Of a DNA stretch of 36,040 nucleotides, positions 1 to 9,149 are shown one piece after another. The stretch spans positions 1-36,040 of the forward strand of contig CALVDF010000021.1 of assembly GCA_944326245.1 (NCBI GenBank), read 5' to 3'. How positions within the stretch are numbered: position 1 is the first letter of the stretch; each line of letters opens with the position of its first letter. The translations under genes and the position numbers were made by a program. This stretch comes from an uncultured Bacteroidales bacterium. GTDB taxonomy: Bacteria; Bacteroidota; Bacteroidia; Bacteroidales; UBA932. The notes beneath the pieces are model-generated. The model saw only the letters and a program-made list of their open reading frames with translations, had not been told where the DNA came from and did no database searches.

Positions 1-77
1 ACTATGAGTTCAAACGGGAAATACAGGGGCAGTCTGCCGGTTGACTCATATTGATGAAATTAAACGACAGTCCCTAT
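1..77 (+). mobile_element. Right end of an insertion sequence (partial)
   Basis: The 13 bases at 65-77 (cgacagtccctat) are the exact reverse complement of 35966-35978 at the other edge of the window. This is what the two terminal inverted repeats of one IS family would look like. A reading frame entering from the left edge stops at 42-44 (ending K-R-E-I-Q-G-Q-S-A-G) and could be the transposase C-terminus, but the piece is too short to assign a family. Sequence from 78 to 183 shows no gene. Confidence 0.5.
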
Positions 78-183
78 GTTAAGATCCGACATATTGTACA
101 AATCCAGCAGTACATCTGTTGAATCCTACATCAGTAACCCACCGCTGTATCAGGCACTCGGGTTTACAAAGCGGGCCGGACAG

Positions 184-216
184 AAAAAGCCCCGGACATC
201 AACAATATCCGGGGCC
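184..216 (-). terminator. Intrinsic terminator of the left minus-strand block
   Basis: The stem GCCCCGGA (189-196) pairs with TCCGGGGC (208-215). On the minus strand it is followed by a T5 tract (184-188 on plus). It lies about 30 bases past the tricorn-protease stop codon, so it ends the last gene of the minus-strand series. Confidence 0.85.
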
Positions 217-247
217 GATAGTCAATATGCTCTCAGCAGCTCTCTTT

Positions 248-3200
248 TCACCTTACAGGGTCAGCAGGAACACCGGGCAGTGGTTTCCAGTCCTGCAGTT
301 CCTGCAGCAGCACCTCTACGGCCTTGTCGAGCTGCGCATCGTTGCCTAGGTAGTCCTCGAAAGGATTGATGTCTACCACGATGTCAGGTTCTACGCCGTG
401 GTTCTCTATAATCCACTCACCGTCAGTAGAGTAAGAGGTGAAGAACGGGGTGCGGACATCCTGGCCGTCGAGATACGGTCTGGATCCGGAGATGCCGACA
501 ATACCGCCCCAGGTCCTCGTTCCTATCAGCTTGCCTATGCCGAGCCGGCGGAAACCGTACGGGAACAGGTCTCCGTCCGAAGATGAGTATTTGTCGATGA
601 GGCAGACCTTCGGGCCATAGTGTGCGGCGTCTGGAACTGTTCCAGGCTTCTCACCACCGTTGCGGGCCATGGTCATGCGGTATACCTCCCTCTGGAGACG
701 CTCCAGGATCATCGGAGAGACGTTTCCGCCGCCGTTCATGCGGTCATCGATGATCAGGGCTTTCTTGTCCAGCTGCGAATAGAACAGGCGGGTAAACTCG
801 TCCAGTCCTGCCACGCTCATGTCCGGGATATGTATATAGCCGATCTGGCCGTCCGAAGCCTCCTCGACTTTCCTGATATTGTTCTGCACCCAGTCATAGT
901 AGGCCAGCTGCGTCTCGTCCCCTATCGGGTCGACATAGATGGTGCGGGCACCTTCTTCCGAAGGTTTTGTATTGATTTTCAGGGCAGTAGTCACTCCTAC
1001 CCTGCCCACAAGTGCCTCATATACGGTTCCAAGCTCCGAAGCAGGTATTCCGTTGACAGCCAGGATATAGTCACCTTCCTGCACACCGAGTCCCGGTTCT
1101 CCCAGAGGCGAGCGGCGTTCGCTGCCCCAGGTCTCTCCCCGGTAGAGTTTGCTGATGCGGAAATATCCTGTCCCGTCTTTGGAGATGCGTGCCCCGAGCA
1201 GGCCCACGGGCAGCTTCTCTGCTGCAGGACCTTCACCGGTAGTCACATAGCAGTGTCCGGTGTTGAGTTCGGAAATCATCTCTCCTATCAGGTATGTAAG
1301 ATCCGGACGGTACTGAACGTAGGGCAGCATGACCGCATACTTGTCATGGATGGCGTCCCAGTCACGGCCGACCATGCTCTCCACATAGAAATAGTCGCGG
1401 TATACTCTCCATGTCTCGTTGTAGATCTGTTCCCATTCCTTGTGGTAGTCCACTGTAAGACGGATATCACCCATGGGAACAGGTTTGTCGGTCCTGTAGC
1501 CGGAAGTGGATACCACGTAGTACTTGCCCTTGTCGGACACGAGGGCGCGGCTGTAGTCGGGAGTCATGGCCAATACTCCGTATCTTGTCACGTCGGAGGT
1601 CTTCAGGTCACTCAGCGACAACTTCTTGATGCCGTCGGATGAGCGGTAATACAAAGCCCCGTCATAAGCGGCCATAGGACGCGCATAGCTGCCCTCTACG
1701 GGAAGCGCAACAGACCTCTCCACTATACCTTCAAAGTCGATTTTTACAGGTTCCGCAGCAGCAGATTCTTTCTTCGTGGCATTCTTCCTGCCTTTCTTGG
1801 AGGGTTCAGGCTTGTCTTCCTCCGGTGCAGGTTCCGTAGGGGTATATTCATCCCCTTTTATCAAGGTGGGATCCTCAGCATCCCCGGTAAGAGGCAGCGC
1901 GAAGAGATAGCTGCCGAGAGAGTATGCCGCATTCCATTCCACGGCTGAATATATGGCCCTCAGGTCACGGGCTGAGGTAAAGAACAGATACTTTCCGTCA
2001 TCCGAAAAGAGAGGGGCGGAAGAATTGTACCATGAGGATGTTACCGGCACGCTGACACCGTCTGAAAGGTTCATCAGATATATGACCGATGCTCCGGATG
2101 CAGTGGCAGTAACGTATGCCAGCCATCCGCCGTCCTTCGAGAGGTCGAAACCCCTCACTCCACCGTAGCGGCCCTGGACAACGGTTTCAAGTTCCCTGGT
2201 ACCGATATCCACAGACATGAGCCGGTTTTTCTCTGTAGTGAAATACAGTTTCCTGGAATCAGGAGCCCAGGTCAGCGACGAAGGATACCCGTCAGCGAAA
2301 GAAGTCAGACAGACTCTGCCGTCAGGGTCATCGTAGGGCATCACATAGACCTGATACTCCCCACTCTCATCTGAAAACCAGGCAATCCACTTCCCGTCAG
2401 GAGACCATACGGCGCCACGGTCATGGGCTCCGGGAGTACGGGTAAAGTTATATACCGCTCCTTCGGCAGCGGGAACGGAGAACACATCGCCCCTGAAGGT
2501 AGTCAGGACCCTGCTGCCGTCGGGAGAAAGGGAGAAGGATGCACCGCGTGGGCGGCCTTCCCAGGCCATGACCTTGTCACGGGCCAGAATACCTTCCTCA
2601 TTGAGATATACCGGCACCTTGGTGCAGCTGCCGTCCTTGACCGAATACCTGTAGATGTATCCGCCGTTCTCGAAGACTATCCAGTCCTGCGAGAATGACG
2701 GGAACTTGCAGTCATACTCCGTGAAATCCGTCATTTTCTCCGTCTGCCCTGTTGCCGTATCATAACGGAAAAGGTTCATTATGCTGTCCCTGTCGGAGAG
2801 AAAATATATCTTGTCCCCTATCCACATGGGGAATACGTCCTGAGCGTCATTGTCCGTGATATTCTCGAGTTCCGTAGTTCCCACGGTATTGATCCAGATA
2901 TCGTCGGCCTGGCCTCCGCGGTAATATTTCCATGTGCGGAATTCACGGTACATCCTGTTCATCGCCAGCTTGCTGCCGTCAGGGGAGAATGAGCAGAAAC
3001 TGCCCTCTGTTGCAGGAATCTGCACCGGTTCCCCACCGTCTGCCGGCACAGAGAAAAGAAGTCCCCTCAATGAAGAAAATGCATACCAGCGGCTGCGGTA
3101 TACGATATTCCTGCCGTCCGGAGTCCAGCACATGACGATATTGTTGGGTCCCACGCGATCCCCGATATCGTCACGGACCACCGATGATGTATAGGTGATC

Positions 3201-3508
3201 CTTCTGGGCACACCGCCCTCCGCCGGCACCGTATAGACCTCCGTATTGCCGTCATACTGTGCGGTAAATGCTATCGTCCTGCCGTCCGGCGAAAATCTGG
3301 GGAAAATCTCGAATCCCACGTCGGAAGTAAGCCTTGTGGCCGTACCTCCGTCTATGGGCACTGTATACAAATCACCTGCATAGGTAAATGCGATCCTGTC
3401 GCCTCCAACCGAAGGAAAACGGAGAAGGCGGGCCTCGTTTTCATGCGTACCGGCTACTGCCAGAACGGGGAAAACGGCCATAAGTGCTGTCAGTGCAAAA
3501 CGTTTCAT
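248..3508 (-). CDS. Tricorn-type S41 peptidase with beta-propellers and PDZ domain
   Basis: This 1086-residue secreted protease resembles archaeal tricorn. Residues 1-19 form a signal peptide ending A-V-A-G. Residues 25-545 hold many TolB/WD-like blades with repeated F-S-P-D-G motifs, that is, two propellers. A lysine-, glutamate- and proline-rich linker follows (about 550-590), then a PDZ domain (about 765-850) and the S41 core (about 870-1045). Likely catalytic residues, by comparison with tricorn, are H752 in N-T-G-H-C-Y-V, S977-D978 in K-Y-S-S-S-D-G-D and E1035 in E-N-H-G. The family degrades peptides; a periplasmic role here is inferred from the signal peptide. ATG start at 3508. It is the last gene before the terminator at 184-216. 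The activity class is well supported, but the substrate is unknown. Confidence 0.9.
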   Translation of the reverse strand: MKRFALTALMAVFPVLAVAGTHENEARLLRFPSVGGDRIAFTYAGDLYTVPIDGGTATRLTSDVGFEIFPRFSPDGRTIAFTAQYDGNTEVYTVPAEGGVPRRITYTSSVVRDDIGDRVGPNNIVMCWTPDGRNIVYRSRWYAFSSLRGLLFSVPADGGEPVQIPATEGSFCSFSPDGSKLAMNRMYREFRTWKYYRGGQADDIWINTVGTTELENITDNDAQDVFPMWIGDKIYFLSDRDSIMNLFRYDTATGQTEKMTDFTEYDCKFPSFSQDWIVFENGGYIYRYSVKDGSCTKVPVYLNEEGILARDKVMAWEGRPRGASFSLSPDGSRVLTTFRGDVFSVPAAEGAVYNFTRTPGAHDRGAVWSPDGKWIAWFSDESGEYQVYVMPYDDPDGRVCLTSFADGYPSSLTWAPDSRKLYFTTEKNRLMSVDIGTRELETVVQGRYGGVRGFDLSKDGGWLAYVTATASGASVIYLMNLSDGVSVPVTSSWYNSSAPLFSDDGKYLFFTSARDLRAIYSAVEWNAAYSLGSYLFALPLTGDAEDPTLIKGDEYTPTEPAPEEDKPEPSKKGRKNATKKESAAAEPVKIDFEGIVERSVALPVEGSYARPMAAYDGALYYRSSDGIKKLSLSDLKTSDVTRYGVLAMTPDYSRALVSDKGKYYVVSTSGYRTDKPVPMGDIRLTVDYHKEWEQIYNETWRVYRDYFYVESMVGRDWDAIHDKYAVMLPYVQYRPDLTYLIGEMISELNTGHCYVTTGEGPAAEKLPVGLLGARISKDGTGYFRISKLYRGETWGSERRSPLGEPGLGVQEGDYILAVNGIPASELGTVYEALVGRVGVTTALKINTKPSEEGARTIYVDPIGDETQLAYYDWVQNNIRKVEEASDGQIGYIHIPDMSVAGLDEFTRLFYSQLDKKALIIDDRMNGGGNVSPMILERLQREVYRMTMARNGGEKPGTVPDAAHYGPKVCLIDKYSSSDGDLFPYGFRRLGIGKLIGTRTWGGIVGISGSRPYLDGQDVRTPFFTSYSTDGEWIIENHGVEPDIVVDINPFEDYLGNDAQLDKAVEVLLQELQDWKPLPGVPADPVR

Positions 3509-3558
3509 AATATGCTTTTATTTAAGATCAAGTCAGTTCGGCAATCAGCGGTCAGGAC

Positions 3559-4434
3559 CTACAGAACATTGAGGACCTGCTCTTTGATCTTCTCCAGCTC
3601 GTCCTTCATCCTCACTACGCATTTCTGCATGCCCGCATGATTGGATTTGGAACCCAATGTATTGATTTCCCGCCCCATTTCCTGGGCTATGAAGCCTAGT
3701 TTCTTGCCTGGATACTCTTCCGATTCCATGGTATCGGTAAAATAACGGCAATGCTGTCTCAGGCGTACCTTTTCCTCATTGACATCCAGCTTCTCCAGAT
3801 AGAATATCATTTCCTGTTCCAGACGGTCACGGTCAGGGGACAATGCCAGTTCCTCCATGCGTGAAAGGATTCTCTGCCTGATGAGAGGGACTCTCTCCGC
3901 CTCATACTTCTCCGCCTCACAAAGAATGGAGAGAATGTTTTCTACCTTGGCTCCCAGATCCCTGTGCAGGACCTCCCCCTCCCTGGTACGGAATGCTATC
4001 AGCCCGTCCACAGCTTCGTGCAGGGCTTTTTCTATCGCAGCAAGATCATTTTCATCCAGTTCGTCCTTCTCCACAGAGACTACATCCGGGAGCCTGAGTA
4101 TGGAAGATACCAGACCGGCATTCTGTTCCCCTTCAAGGACCAGCCCTCCGGTAATGGATGTTATCTGCCTGTAATAATTCAGAAAAAGTTCCTTGTCTAT
4201 TACCCTTGCTTCCGCCCCGGAGACAGACTCCGATGTCATGAACACATCGATATTGCCCCGTACCAGTTTCCTGGCAATATACTGCCTGAACTCGAGGTCC
4301 TTGTCTTTGGGCAGCATGGATGACTTGATGGAGATGTCGCAGTTCTTTCCGTTGAGCGAACGCACCTCGACTGTATACTTTTTATTGCCGGAAGTCGCTT
4401 CGGACTTTCCGTATCCGGTCATTGACAGTACCAT
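3559..4434 (-). CDS. yicC: YicC/YloC-family endoribonuclease
   Basis: Members of this family are RNases implicated in RNA turnover and in stationary-phase or stress survival. The N-terminal signature M-V-L-S-M-T-G-Y-G is the family's opening motif. The C-terminal E-M-G-R-E-I-N-T-L-G-S-K and the closing K-D-E-L-E-K-I-K-E-Q motif match the DUF1732 part. I chose the ATG at 4434 (291 residues, the usual length). A TTG three codons upstream at 4443 also opens the frame, but ATG fits the family start. It begins 10 bases after the upstream lipoprotein gene stops, so the two are probably cotranscribed. Confidence 0.92.
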   Translation of the reverse strand: MVLSMTGYGKSEATSGNKKYTVEVRSLNGKNCDISIKSSMLPKDKDLEFRQYIARKLVRGNIDVFMTSESVSGAEARVIDKELFLNYYRQITSITGGLVLEGEQNAGLVSSILRLPDVVSVEKDELDENDLAAIEKALHEAVDGLIAFRTREGEVLHRDLGAKVENILSILCEAEKYEAERVPLIRQRILSRMEELALSPDRDRLEQEMIFYLEKLDVNEEKVRLRQHCRYFTDTMESEEYPGKKLGFIAQEMGREINTLGSKSNHAGMQKCVVRMKDELEKIKEQVLNVL

Positions 4435-4444
4435 ATATTTCAAT

Positions 4445-5335
4445 CTATTGTTTTTTCACAAGTTCTTCATATCTCGCTTTCCAGCGCGCCGCAGACTCGT
4501 CCAGTCCCAGTATTTCACAGGCTACGGACAGATTGTAGGCTGCGCATGCGGCCTTGCGCATGTCCGGACTTTCGGCTTCGCCGTACCAGATCTCCATGGC
4601 CTTGTCCCACTCGAACAGATAGGCCAGACGGCATGCTTCAGTCCATTTGCGGTCGTTGTAGACATACAGTGTGGTATTGACTGTCTCCCACTGCGGCACA
4701 AACCTGCCGGCTATATTGCTTCCAAGAGAGCGGAAAGATCCGTCCAGTTCCCCGTTGACCTTCTCGATTGCCCGCAGACGGGTAAGAGGGGCTTCGGACA
4801 ACAGCGTCCATTGCAGGAAATCATCTCCACGCAACACCTCTACAGGCTTTGCATTGCTGCTTCCGAATACCTGTATCCTTATACTGTACGGCAGAGTAAC
4901 GACCGTCTGCCTCAAGAATGTACCGCCGGAATAGGACTTGCCTTCGGGAACCTCCACGGAAAATTCTCCGACAGACATGGAATCGACAGCTATCAGAAAC
5001 TCCACGCCAACAGCGGAATGTACATATTCAGCGACAGTACTGTCAGACATGTCGACATCTTCGGCATACATCGAGTATACCGGTACCGAACCGGGGTCAA
5101 GGCCAAGGTCTGCCTCGAGCTGCTCGGCCATTCCTATCGCCAGGGACGACACCAGTGCGGAATCACTGTCCCCGCGCTGCACAAGAGTGACGATACCGGG
5201 GAGTGTACCCTGGAAATCGATGTTTCCAGCCGACTCAGTGCGTTTTTCCACCGGCAGTGTATACGTGACGGGCCCGCATGATGTTACCGCCAGAATCAGC
5301 GGCAGGGCCAGAATCCATAATGGTTTTCCTGTCAT
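4445..5335 (-). CDS. Hypothetical lipoprotein, DUF6340-like
   Basis: A 296-residue protein whose N-terminus is a lipoprotein signal peptide with lipobox V-T-S-C (Cys at about residue 20), so it is expected to be membrane-anchored. The rest has no catalytic motif I can name. A C-terminal part rich in Ala, Tyr and Trp (A-C-R-L-A-Y-L-F-E-W-D-K-A) looks like helical TPR-like repeats. The overall pattern resembles the Bacteroidetes DUF6340 family, but this is recognition by general appearance only. It sits 14 bases downstream of rimO and 10 bases before yicC, in the same strand series. Confidence 0.75.
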   Translation of the reverse strand: MTGKPLWILALPLILAVTSCGPVTYTLPVEKRTESAGNIDFQGTLPGIVTLVQRGDSDSALVSSLAIGMAEQLEADLGLDPGSVPVYSMYAEDVDMSDSTVAEYVHSAVGVEFLIAVDSMSVGEFSVEVPEGKSYSGGTFLRQTVVTLPYSIRIQVFGSSNAKPVEVLRGDDFLQWTLLSEAPLTRLRAIEKVNGELDGSFRSLGSNIAGRFVPQWETVNTTLYVYNDRKWTEACRLAYLFEWDKAMEIWYGEAESPDMRKAACAAYNLSVACEILGLDESAARWKARYEELVKKQ

Positions 5336-5349
5336 AATATTATATCTCT

Positions 5350-6675
5350 TTACAACAATTCCGCATTGAGGTCGTACTCGTCAGCTCCCGTGATACGGAC
5401 ATCCACAAACGTCCCCGGCTCAGGCATGGGAACCCCCTCCGGGCATTCCAGAATCACTTCCCCATCCACCTCAGGCGCTTCCTTCGAAGTACGGCAGGAG
5501 CAGGTCCGGCTGGCAGGATCACTGGAGTCCACCAGCACACGTTCTACGGTACCGATGCGGCTTTCGTTGTAACTCAATGATATGCCGGCCTGCAGTTCCA
5601 TCAGCTCGTCCAGCCTCTCCTGCTTGACGGACTCAGGTATCGAATCTTTCAAATTCTGTGCCCCCCATGTCCCCTCTTCTTCCGAATATGCAAAGGCCCC
5701 CAGACGCTCGAAACGGTACTGGCTGACAAATGACAGCAGGTCGTCGAACTCCTTGTCCCCTTCCCCGGGATGACCTACCATCATGGTGGTCCTGAGCGCT
5801 ATGCCAGGTACCCGGCTGCGGAAACTCTCTACGAGTTCCCTTGTCTGGCGTCCGTCAATGGAACGCCGCATCGCCTTCAGGACAGCGTCTGCACTGTGCT
5901 GCAGGGGAATGTCCAGGTACTTGCACATTTTGGGAGAATCGGCCATGATATCCAGAACATCACCGGGGAATGAGGCCGGATAGGAATAAAGCAGGCGTAT
6001 CCACTCTATCCCTCCGATCGAGGTCAGTCCGGACAGCAGCCTGCCCAGACGTCTTTCACCATAGAGGTCAAGACCGTAGAATGTCGTGTCCTGGGCAATG
6101 ACAATCAGTTCCTTCACACCCTCCGCCGCAAGTGACGACGCCTCGTCCAGAAGCTTGTCTTCCGGCACTGACGCATGAGGTCCGCGGATTCCGGGAATGG
6201 CACAATAGGAACATTTACGGTCGCAGCCTTCAGAAATCTTCAGATAGGCATAATGTCCGGGAGTAGTAAGATATCGCCTGGTTTCCAGGGACGGGTCGGG
6301 TCTGACGGACATGGTCCTGAGCAAAGGTTCAATGGAAAAGGCACCGAACCATCCGTCCACCTCCGGTATCTCGGAAGGAAGTTCATTGCGGTACCTCTGG
6401 GACAGGCAGCCCATGACGTACAGGCGCGAAACTACACCCCGCTTCCTGGCATCTACCCCTTCGAGTATCGCATCTATGGATTCTTCTTTGGCGTCAAGGA
6501 TAAAGCCGCAGGTGTTGATGATGAGAACATCCACCCCGGCATCCTCGAGAGGCTCCTCCTCAGGCGAGACCTCCCATCCTGCAGCAGAAAGCTGCATCAG
6601 CAGGTGCTCTGAGTCCACCCTGTTCTTGGAGCAGCCCATGGTCACTACCCGGACCCTCTTGCCCCCGAAACTCAT
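5350..6675 (-). CDS. rimO: Ribosomal protein S12 methylthiotransferase RimO
   Basis: RimO is a radical-SAM enzyme that adds a methylthio group to the conserved aspartate of ribosomal protein S12 (Asp88 in E. coli). Counting from the chosen start, the N-terminal MTTase domain carries Cys15 (V-T-M-G-C-S-K-N), Cys56 (N-T-C-G-F) and Cys90 (M-G-C). The radical-SAM cluster is C151-x3-C155-x2-C158 in E-G-C-D-R-K-C-S-Y-C. A TRAM domain fills the last 65 residues or so. The frame is open 31 codons further upstream, but that part overlaps the DUF5606 gene and looks unlike the family. The ATG at 6675, one base after that gene's stop, gives 441 residues and the typical N-terminus. Confidence 0.95.
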   Translation of the reverse strand: MSFGGKRVRVVTMGCSKNRVDSEHLLMQLSAAGWEVSPEEEPLEDAGVDVLIINTCGFILDAKEESIDAILEGVDARKRGVVSRLYVMGCLSQRYRNELPSEIPEVDGWFGAFSIEPLLRTMSVRPDPSLETRRYLTTPGHYAYLKISEGCDRKCSYCAIPGIRGPHASVPEDKLLDEASSLAAEGVKELIVIAQDTTFYGLDLYGERRLGRLLSGLTSIGGIEWIRLLYSYPASFPGDVLDIMADSPKMCKYLDIPLQHSADAVLKAMRRSIDGRQTRELVESFRSRVPGIALRTTMMVGHPGEGDKEFDDLLSFVSQYRFERLGAFAYSEEEGTWGAQNLKDSIPESVKQERLDELMELQAGISLSYNESRIGTVERVLVDSSDPASRTCSCRTSKEAPEVDGEVILECPEGVPMPEPGTFVDVRITGADEYDLNAELL

Positions 6676-6676
6676 A

Positions 6677-7123
6677 CTACTTTTCCTCCTCTGCCGGTTT
6701 TTCCCCGGTCTCTTCAGCATTTTCCCCGGGTTCCTCAAAATCCAGGGATGCATACTGTTTGAGGACATTGTACCATGTCACTACCTTCTTCATGTGGGAG
6801 ACGTAGAAACGGTCCCCGTCGTATCCGGGGATAGCCTTTGCAAAGAACTCCTTGAGAACCTTGGAATCCGATTTGGGGTCAGGGGCATTGTCCTCTCCCA
6901 GAATTTCCTTCATCTTGAGCAGCACATCCTTCAGAGGAGTCTCCCCGTCCTCAGTGTAGATGGAGATATCCGAAAGGGACGATACCTTTGCATGGGGGCC
7001 GAAGACACTGCGGCGTCCTGTGAGCATTGATTCTGCAATCATACCGTTGCGGGCCTGGGCTACATAGCGGAAAAGTCCCGGCTCGCCTGTGATGGACAAT
7101 ATCTGCTGTAAATCTGTTTTCAT
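6677..7123 (-). CDS. DUF5606 family protein
   Basis: This small 148-residue protein of unknown function is found in Bacteroidetes. The opening M-K-T-D-L-Q-Q-I-L-S-I-T-G-E-P-G-L-F is characteristic of DUF5606, which starts with a small beta-barrel-like segment. The C-terminal 25 residues are strongly acidic (Glu-rich) and probably disordered. There is no signal peptide or membrane segment, so it should be cytoplasmic. It is one base from rimO and 41 bases downstream of coaE, within the same strand series. No function can be assigned from sequence. Confidence 0.85.
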   Translation of the reverse strand: MKTDLQQILSITGEPGLFRYVAQARNGMIAESMLTGRRSVFGPHAKVSSLSDISIYTEDGETPLKDVLLKMKEILGEDNAPDPKSDSKVLKEFFAKAIPGYDGDRFYVSHMKKVVTWYNVLKQYASLDFEEPGENAEETGEKPAEEEK

Positions 7124-7164
7124 GTCGGTTGCTTCTTTTTAAGGATTCAAAAATTATTCGATAT

Positions 7165-7773
7165 TCAAATTTCGTTCATTTGTTTAAAAACATTCCATAC
7201 CTGCGGCAACAGAGGATGGGTGAAGTCCGATACAATCGTAAAATCGGACATGGAGATACGGAAACCGTCGCTGCACTGGTTGGCAATCCGTTCCAGAACC
7301 TGCTCCCGCGACATGGCCGAACGTTCCATCACCCGCCGCACCCTTACGTCCACAGGACAGGTGACAGTCAGGACACGGTCCGCAGTACCTGAGAGAGATG
7401 GTTTCTCAAGGTATATGGCGGACTCCATAATGACAAAACGGCCAATCCCTTCATGCGGAGTCGCTTCCATTGACAGTTTCCATTTCCGGAAATCATTGAT
7501 TACCCGCGGGAATACCAATTCCTCCACTTTCTTTAGAAGAGACTTGTCTGAAAATATACGGGAAGCCATGTACTGCCTGTCAAGAACCCCGTCGCGTACA
7601 AGGTCGTCTCCCAGGACCGACTTAAGTCCGGCAAGCAAACCCTGGTCGGAGACATACAGTTCCTTGGTTCTGGAGTCCGCATCGTAGACCGGAACCCCAA
7701 GAGCGGCGAACATCCGTACGATATAGCTTTTGCCGCTGCCTATTCCTCCTGTGACAGCAAGGGTCTTCATCAT
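7165..7773 (-). CDS. coaE: Dephospho-CoA kinase
   Basis: CoaE phosphorylates the 3'-hydroxyl of dephospho-CoA, the last step of coenzyme A synthesis. The P-loop G-G-I-G-S-G-K-S is at residues 9-16, followed by V-Y-D-A-D-S (substrate-binding Asp). The lid-region motif R-V-R-R-V-M-E-R-S is also present. The length of 202 residues is typical. Two adjacent ATG codons open the gene (7773 and 7770). The first overlaps the stop of the YbbR gene in an ATGA junction, implying translational coupling. Confidence 0.95.
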   Translation of the reverse strand: MMKTLAVTGGIGSGKSYIVRMFAALGVPVYDADSRTKELYVSDQGLLAGLKSVLGDDLVRDGVLDRQYMASRIFSDKSLLKKVEELVFPRVINDFRKWKLSMEATPHEGIGRFVIMESAIYLEKPSLSGTADRVLTVTCPVDVRVRRVMERSAMSREQVLERIANQCSDGFRISMSDFTIVSDFTHPLLPQVWNVFKQMNEI

Positions 7774-8756
7774 CGGGCAGAGCTGCTTTCCAACAATATG
7801 CAGTCAACGTACCTTGGGCTTATCTCCCAGTGCACCACTCCTGGCGGATATGAGACCAGTTCAGGAATCAGTTCCTGATCTATGGTGTTGATAAAGTCCT
7901 TATATCTGACGGTAAGCTCAAAATCGTCAGGAGAGTACTGCGTACTGCTGAATACCCGTCTGAATGTCAGTTTTACTGTTGACGGCAAAACGATCAGGTC
8001 TTTTCCTTCCGGAACTCCTGACGGCTTCACGGGTACTTCCATTGACTCTTCTATATAGCGGATGACATTCAGGGAGTAGTATATGTTGTCCTCGGAAAAT
8101 TCCAGCCTGCGTACAGGTACAAGCGAGCACATACCCTGAATGGGACCGTCCACTCCTGAGGCAAAGATAGTCTCTGTCATAACAGAGTCCACTGTCTCCA
8201 GAAGACGCGCATCCCCATAGATGTCCACACTGTCCGGACGCAGCTCTATCCTGCCCAAAGGCATATACTGCCCCCGGAAGGAAATCGACGAGCGCGGTGC
8301 CACCGGCACTCTCTTGCTGGTTATGCGAGGAAAAACAAAATCCAGAGAATCGGTGACTATGAATTCAAGATTGACATTTCCGCCAAGAGCTTCGACGACA
8401 TTGCTCTTGATGCTCTCGCACCCTACGGAAAACATGTCTTCAGCCTTGTGTACAAGCACTGTTGCCGGAGCCGTCACTCGGACTGTCTTGCGTCTCCCTA
8501 TCCGCTGCCTCAGTATATAATAACCCTCTGAACGTCCGCGCACTATCAGGACATCCTCGGAAACGGAACTTCTGGAACGGCCCTCAAGGGAAGATGTCAG
8601 CTGGACATTGTATTCGAAGAACACGGAATACTCCAGCGAAAGGCTGTGCAGCAGCCATATAATAAAAGCCAGAAGGAGAGAAAGCAGCAGCAACAGCCAC
8701 TCCTTCCCGTCCTTCCAGTCTTTTTCTTTGCCTGAGATTCCGCTTCCAGAAGCCAT
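7770..8756 (-). CDS. YbbR-like (CdaR-type) domain protein, membrane-anchored
   Basis: A 328-residue protein with one N-terminal transmembrane segment (about residues 20-36, Leu-rich) after a charged cytoplasmic start. The remainder is beta-rich extracytoplasmic sequence with YbbR-type repeats. In Firmicutes YbbR/CdaR regulates the diadenylate cyclase CdaA. No cdaA is in this window, so that role is not shown here. The arrangement yajC-ybbR-coaE is common in Bacteroidetes. It ends in a 4-base overlap with coaE and starts 11 bases after yajC. Confidence 0.82.
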   Translation of the reverse strand: MASGSGISGKEKDWKDGKEWLLLLLSLLLAFIIWLLHSLSLEYSVFFEYNVQLTSSLEGRSRSSVSEDVLIVRGRSEGYYILRQRIGRRKTVRVTAPATVLVHKAEDMFSVGCESIKSNVVEALGGNVNLEFIVTDSLDFVFPRITSKRVPVAPRSSISFRGQYMPLGRIELRPDSVDIYGDARLLETVDSVMTETIFASGVDGPIQGMCSLVPVRRLEFSEDNIYYSLNVIRYIEESMEVPVKPSGVPEGKDLIVLPSTVKLTFRRVFSSTQYSPDDFELTVRYKDFINTIDQELIPELVSYPPGVVHWEISPRYVDCILLESSSAR

Positions 8757-8767
8757 CAGAAAAGCAA

Positions 8768-9103
8768 TTATCTGTTCTGAACGTCAGTAATATCCTTGAC
8801 TACAGACGATTTATCCACACGGATCCTCACATTGGCATCGATCTCCACGATAAGGAAAGTATCCTTTACCTCAGAAATGGTTCCGTAGATACCTCCTACA
8901 GTGACTATCTTGTCTCCTTTTTTCAGGGATTCCCTCCACTTTACCACCTCTTTCTGCTTTTTCTGCTGGGGACGGATCATGAAGAAATACATAACCACGA
9001 AGACCAGGATCATCAGTATCAGGAAAGAATACTGCTGGAAGAAGGATTGCTCTGTCTGTGCAGGAGCCTGTGCCTGCAGAAGGAACATCGTTAGAAGATT
9101 CAT
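8768..9103 (-). CDS. yajC: Preprotein translocase subunit YajC
   Basis: YajC is the small accessory subunit of the SecDF-YajC complex that supports Sec-dependent export. This 111-residue protein has one transmembrane helix (about residues 27-43, L-I-L-M-I-L-V-F-V-V-M-Y-F-F) followed by the family motif M-I-R-P-Q-Q-K-K-Q-K. A basic cytoplasmic domain with K-K-G-D-K-I-V-T-V-G-G follows. A -7 promoter box lies 30 bases upstream (9133-9140), so it may start its own transcript as well as being read from nusB. Confidence 0.95.
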   Translation of the reverse strand: MNLLTMFLLQAQAPAQTEQSFFQQYSFLILMILVFVVMYFFMIRPQQKKQKEVVKWRESLKKGDKIVTVGGIYGTISEVKDTFLIVEIDANVRIRVDKSSVVKDITDVQNR

Positions 9104-9132
9104 TTTTCTTTTCTTTTAAGTTTAACAATTGA

Positions 9133-9140
9133 CAAATATA
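9133..9140 (-). promoter_or_regulatory. Bacteroidetes -7 box before yajC
   Basis: On the minus strand this reads TATATTTG, an exact match to TAnnTTTG, 30 bases before the yajC start in the short gap after nusB. No convincing -33 TTTG is seen at the expected distance. Confidence 0.5.
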
Positions 9141-9149
9141 CTGTTTTTT

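Noticed and set aside
620..1642. 340-residue plus-strand frame
   Set aside because: Antisense to the tricorn-type protease, no recognisable domain.
4193..5281. 362-residue plus-strand frame
   Set aside because: Antisense to yicC and the lipoprotein gene; no signal or motif.
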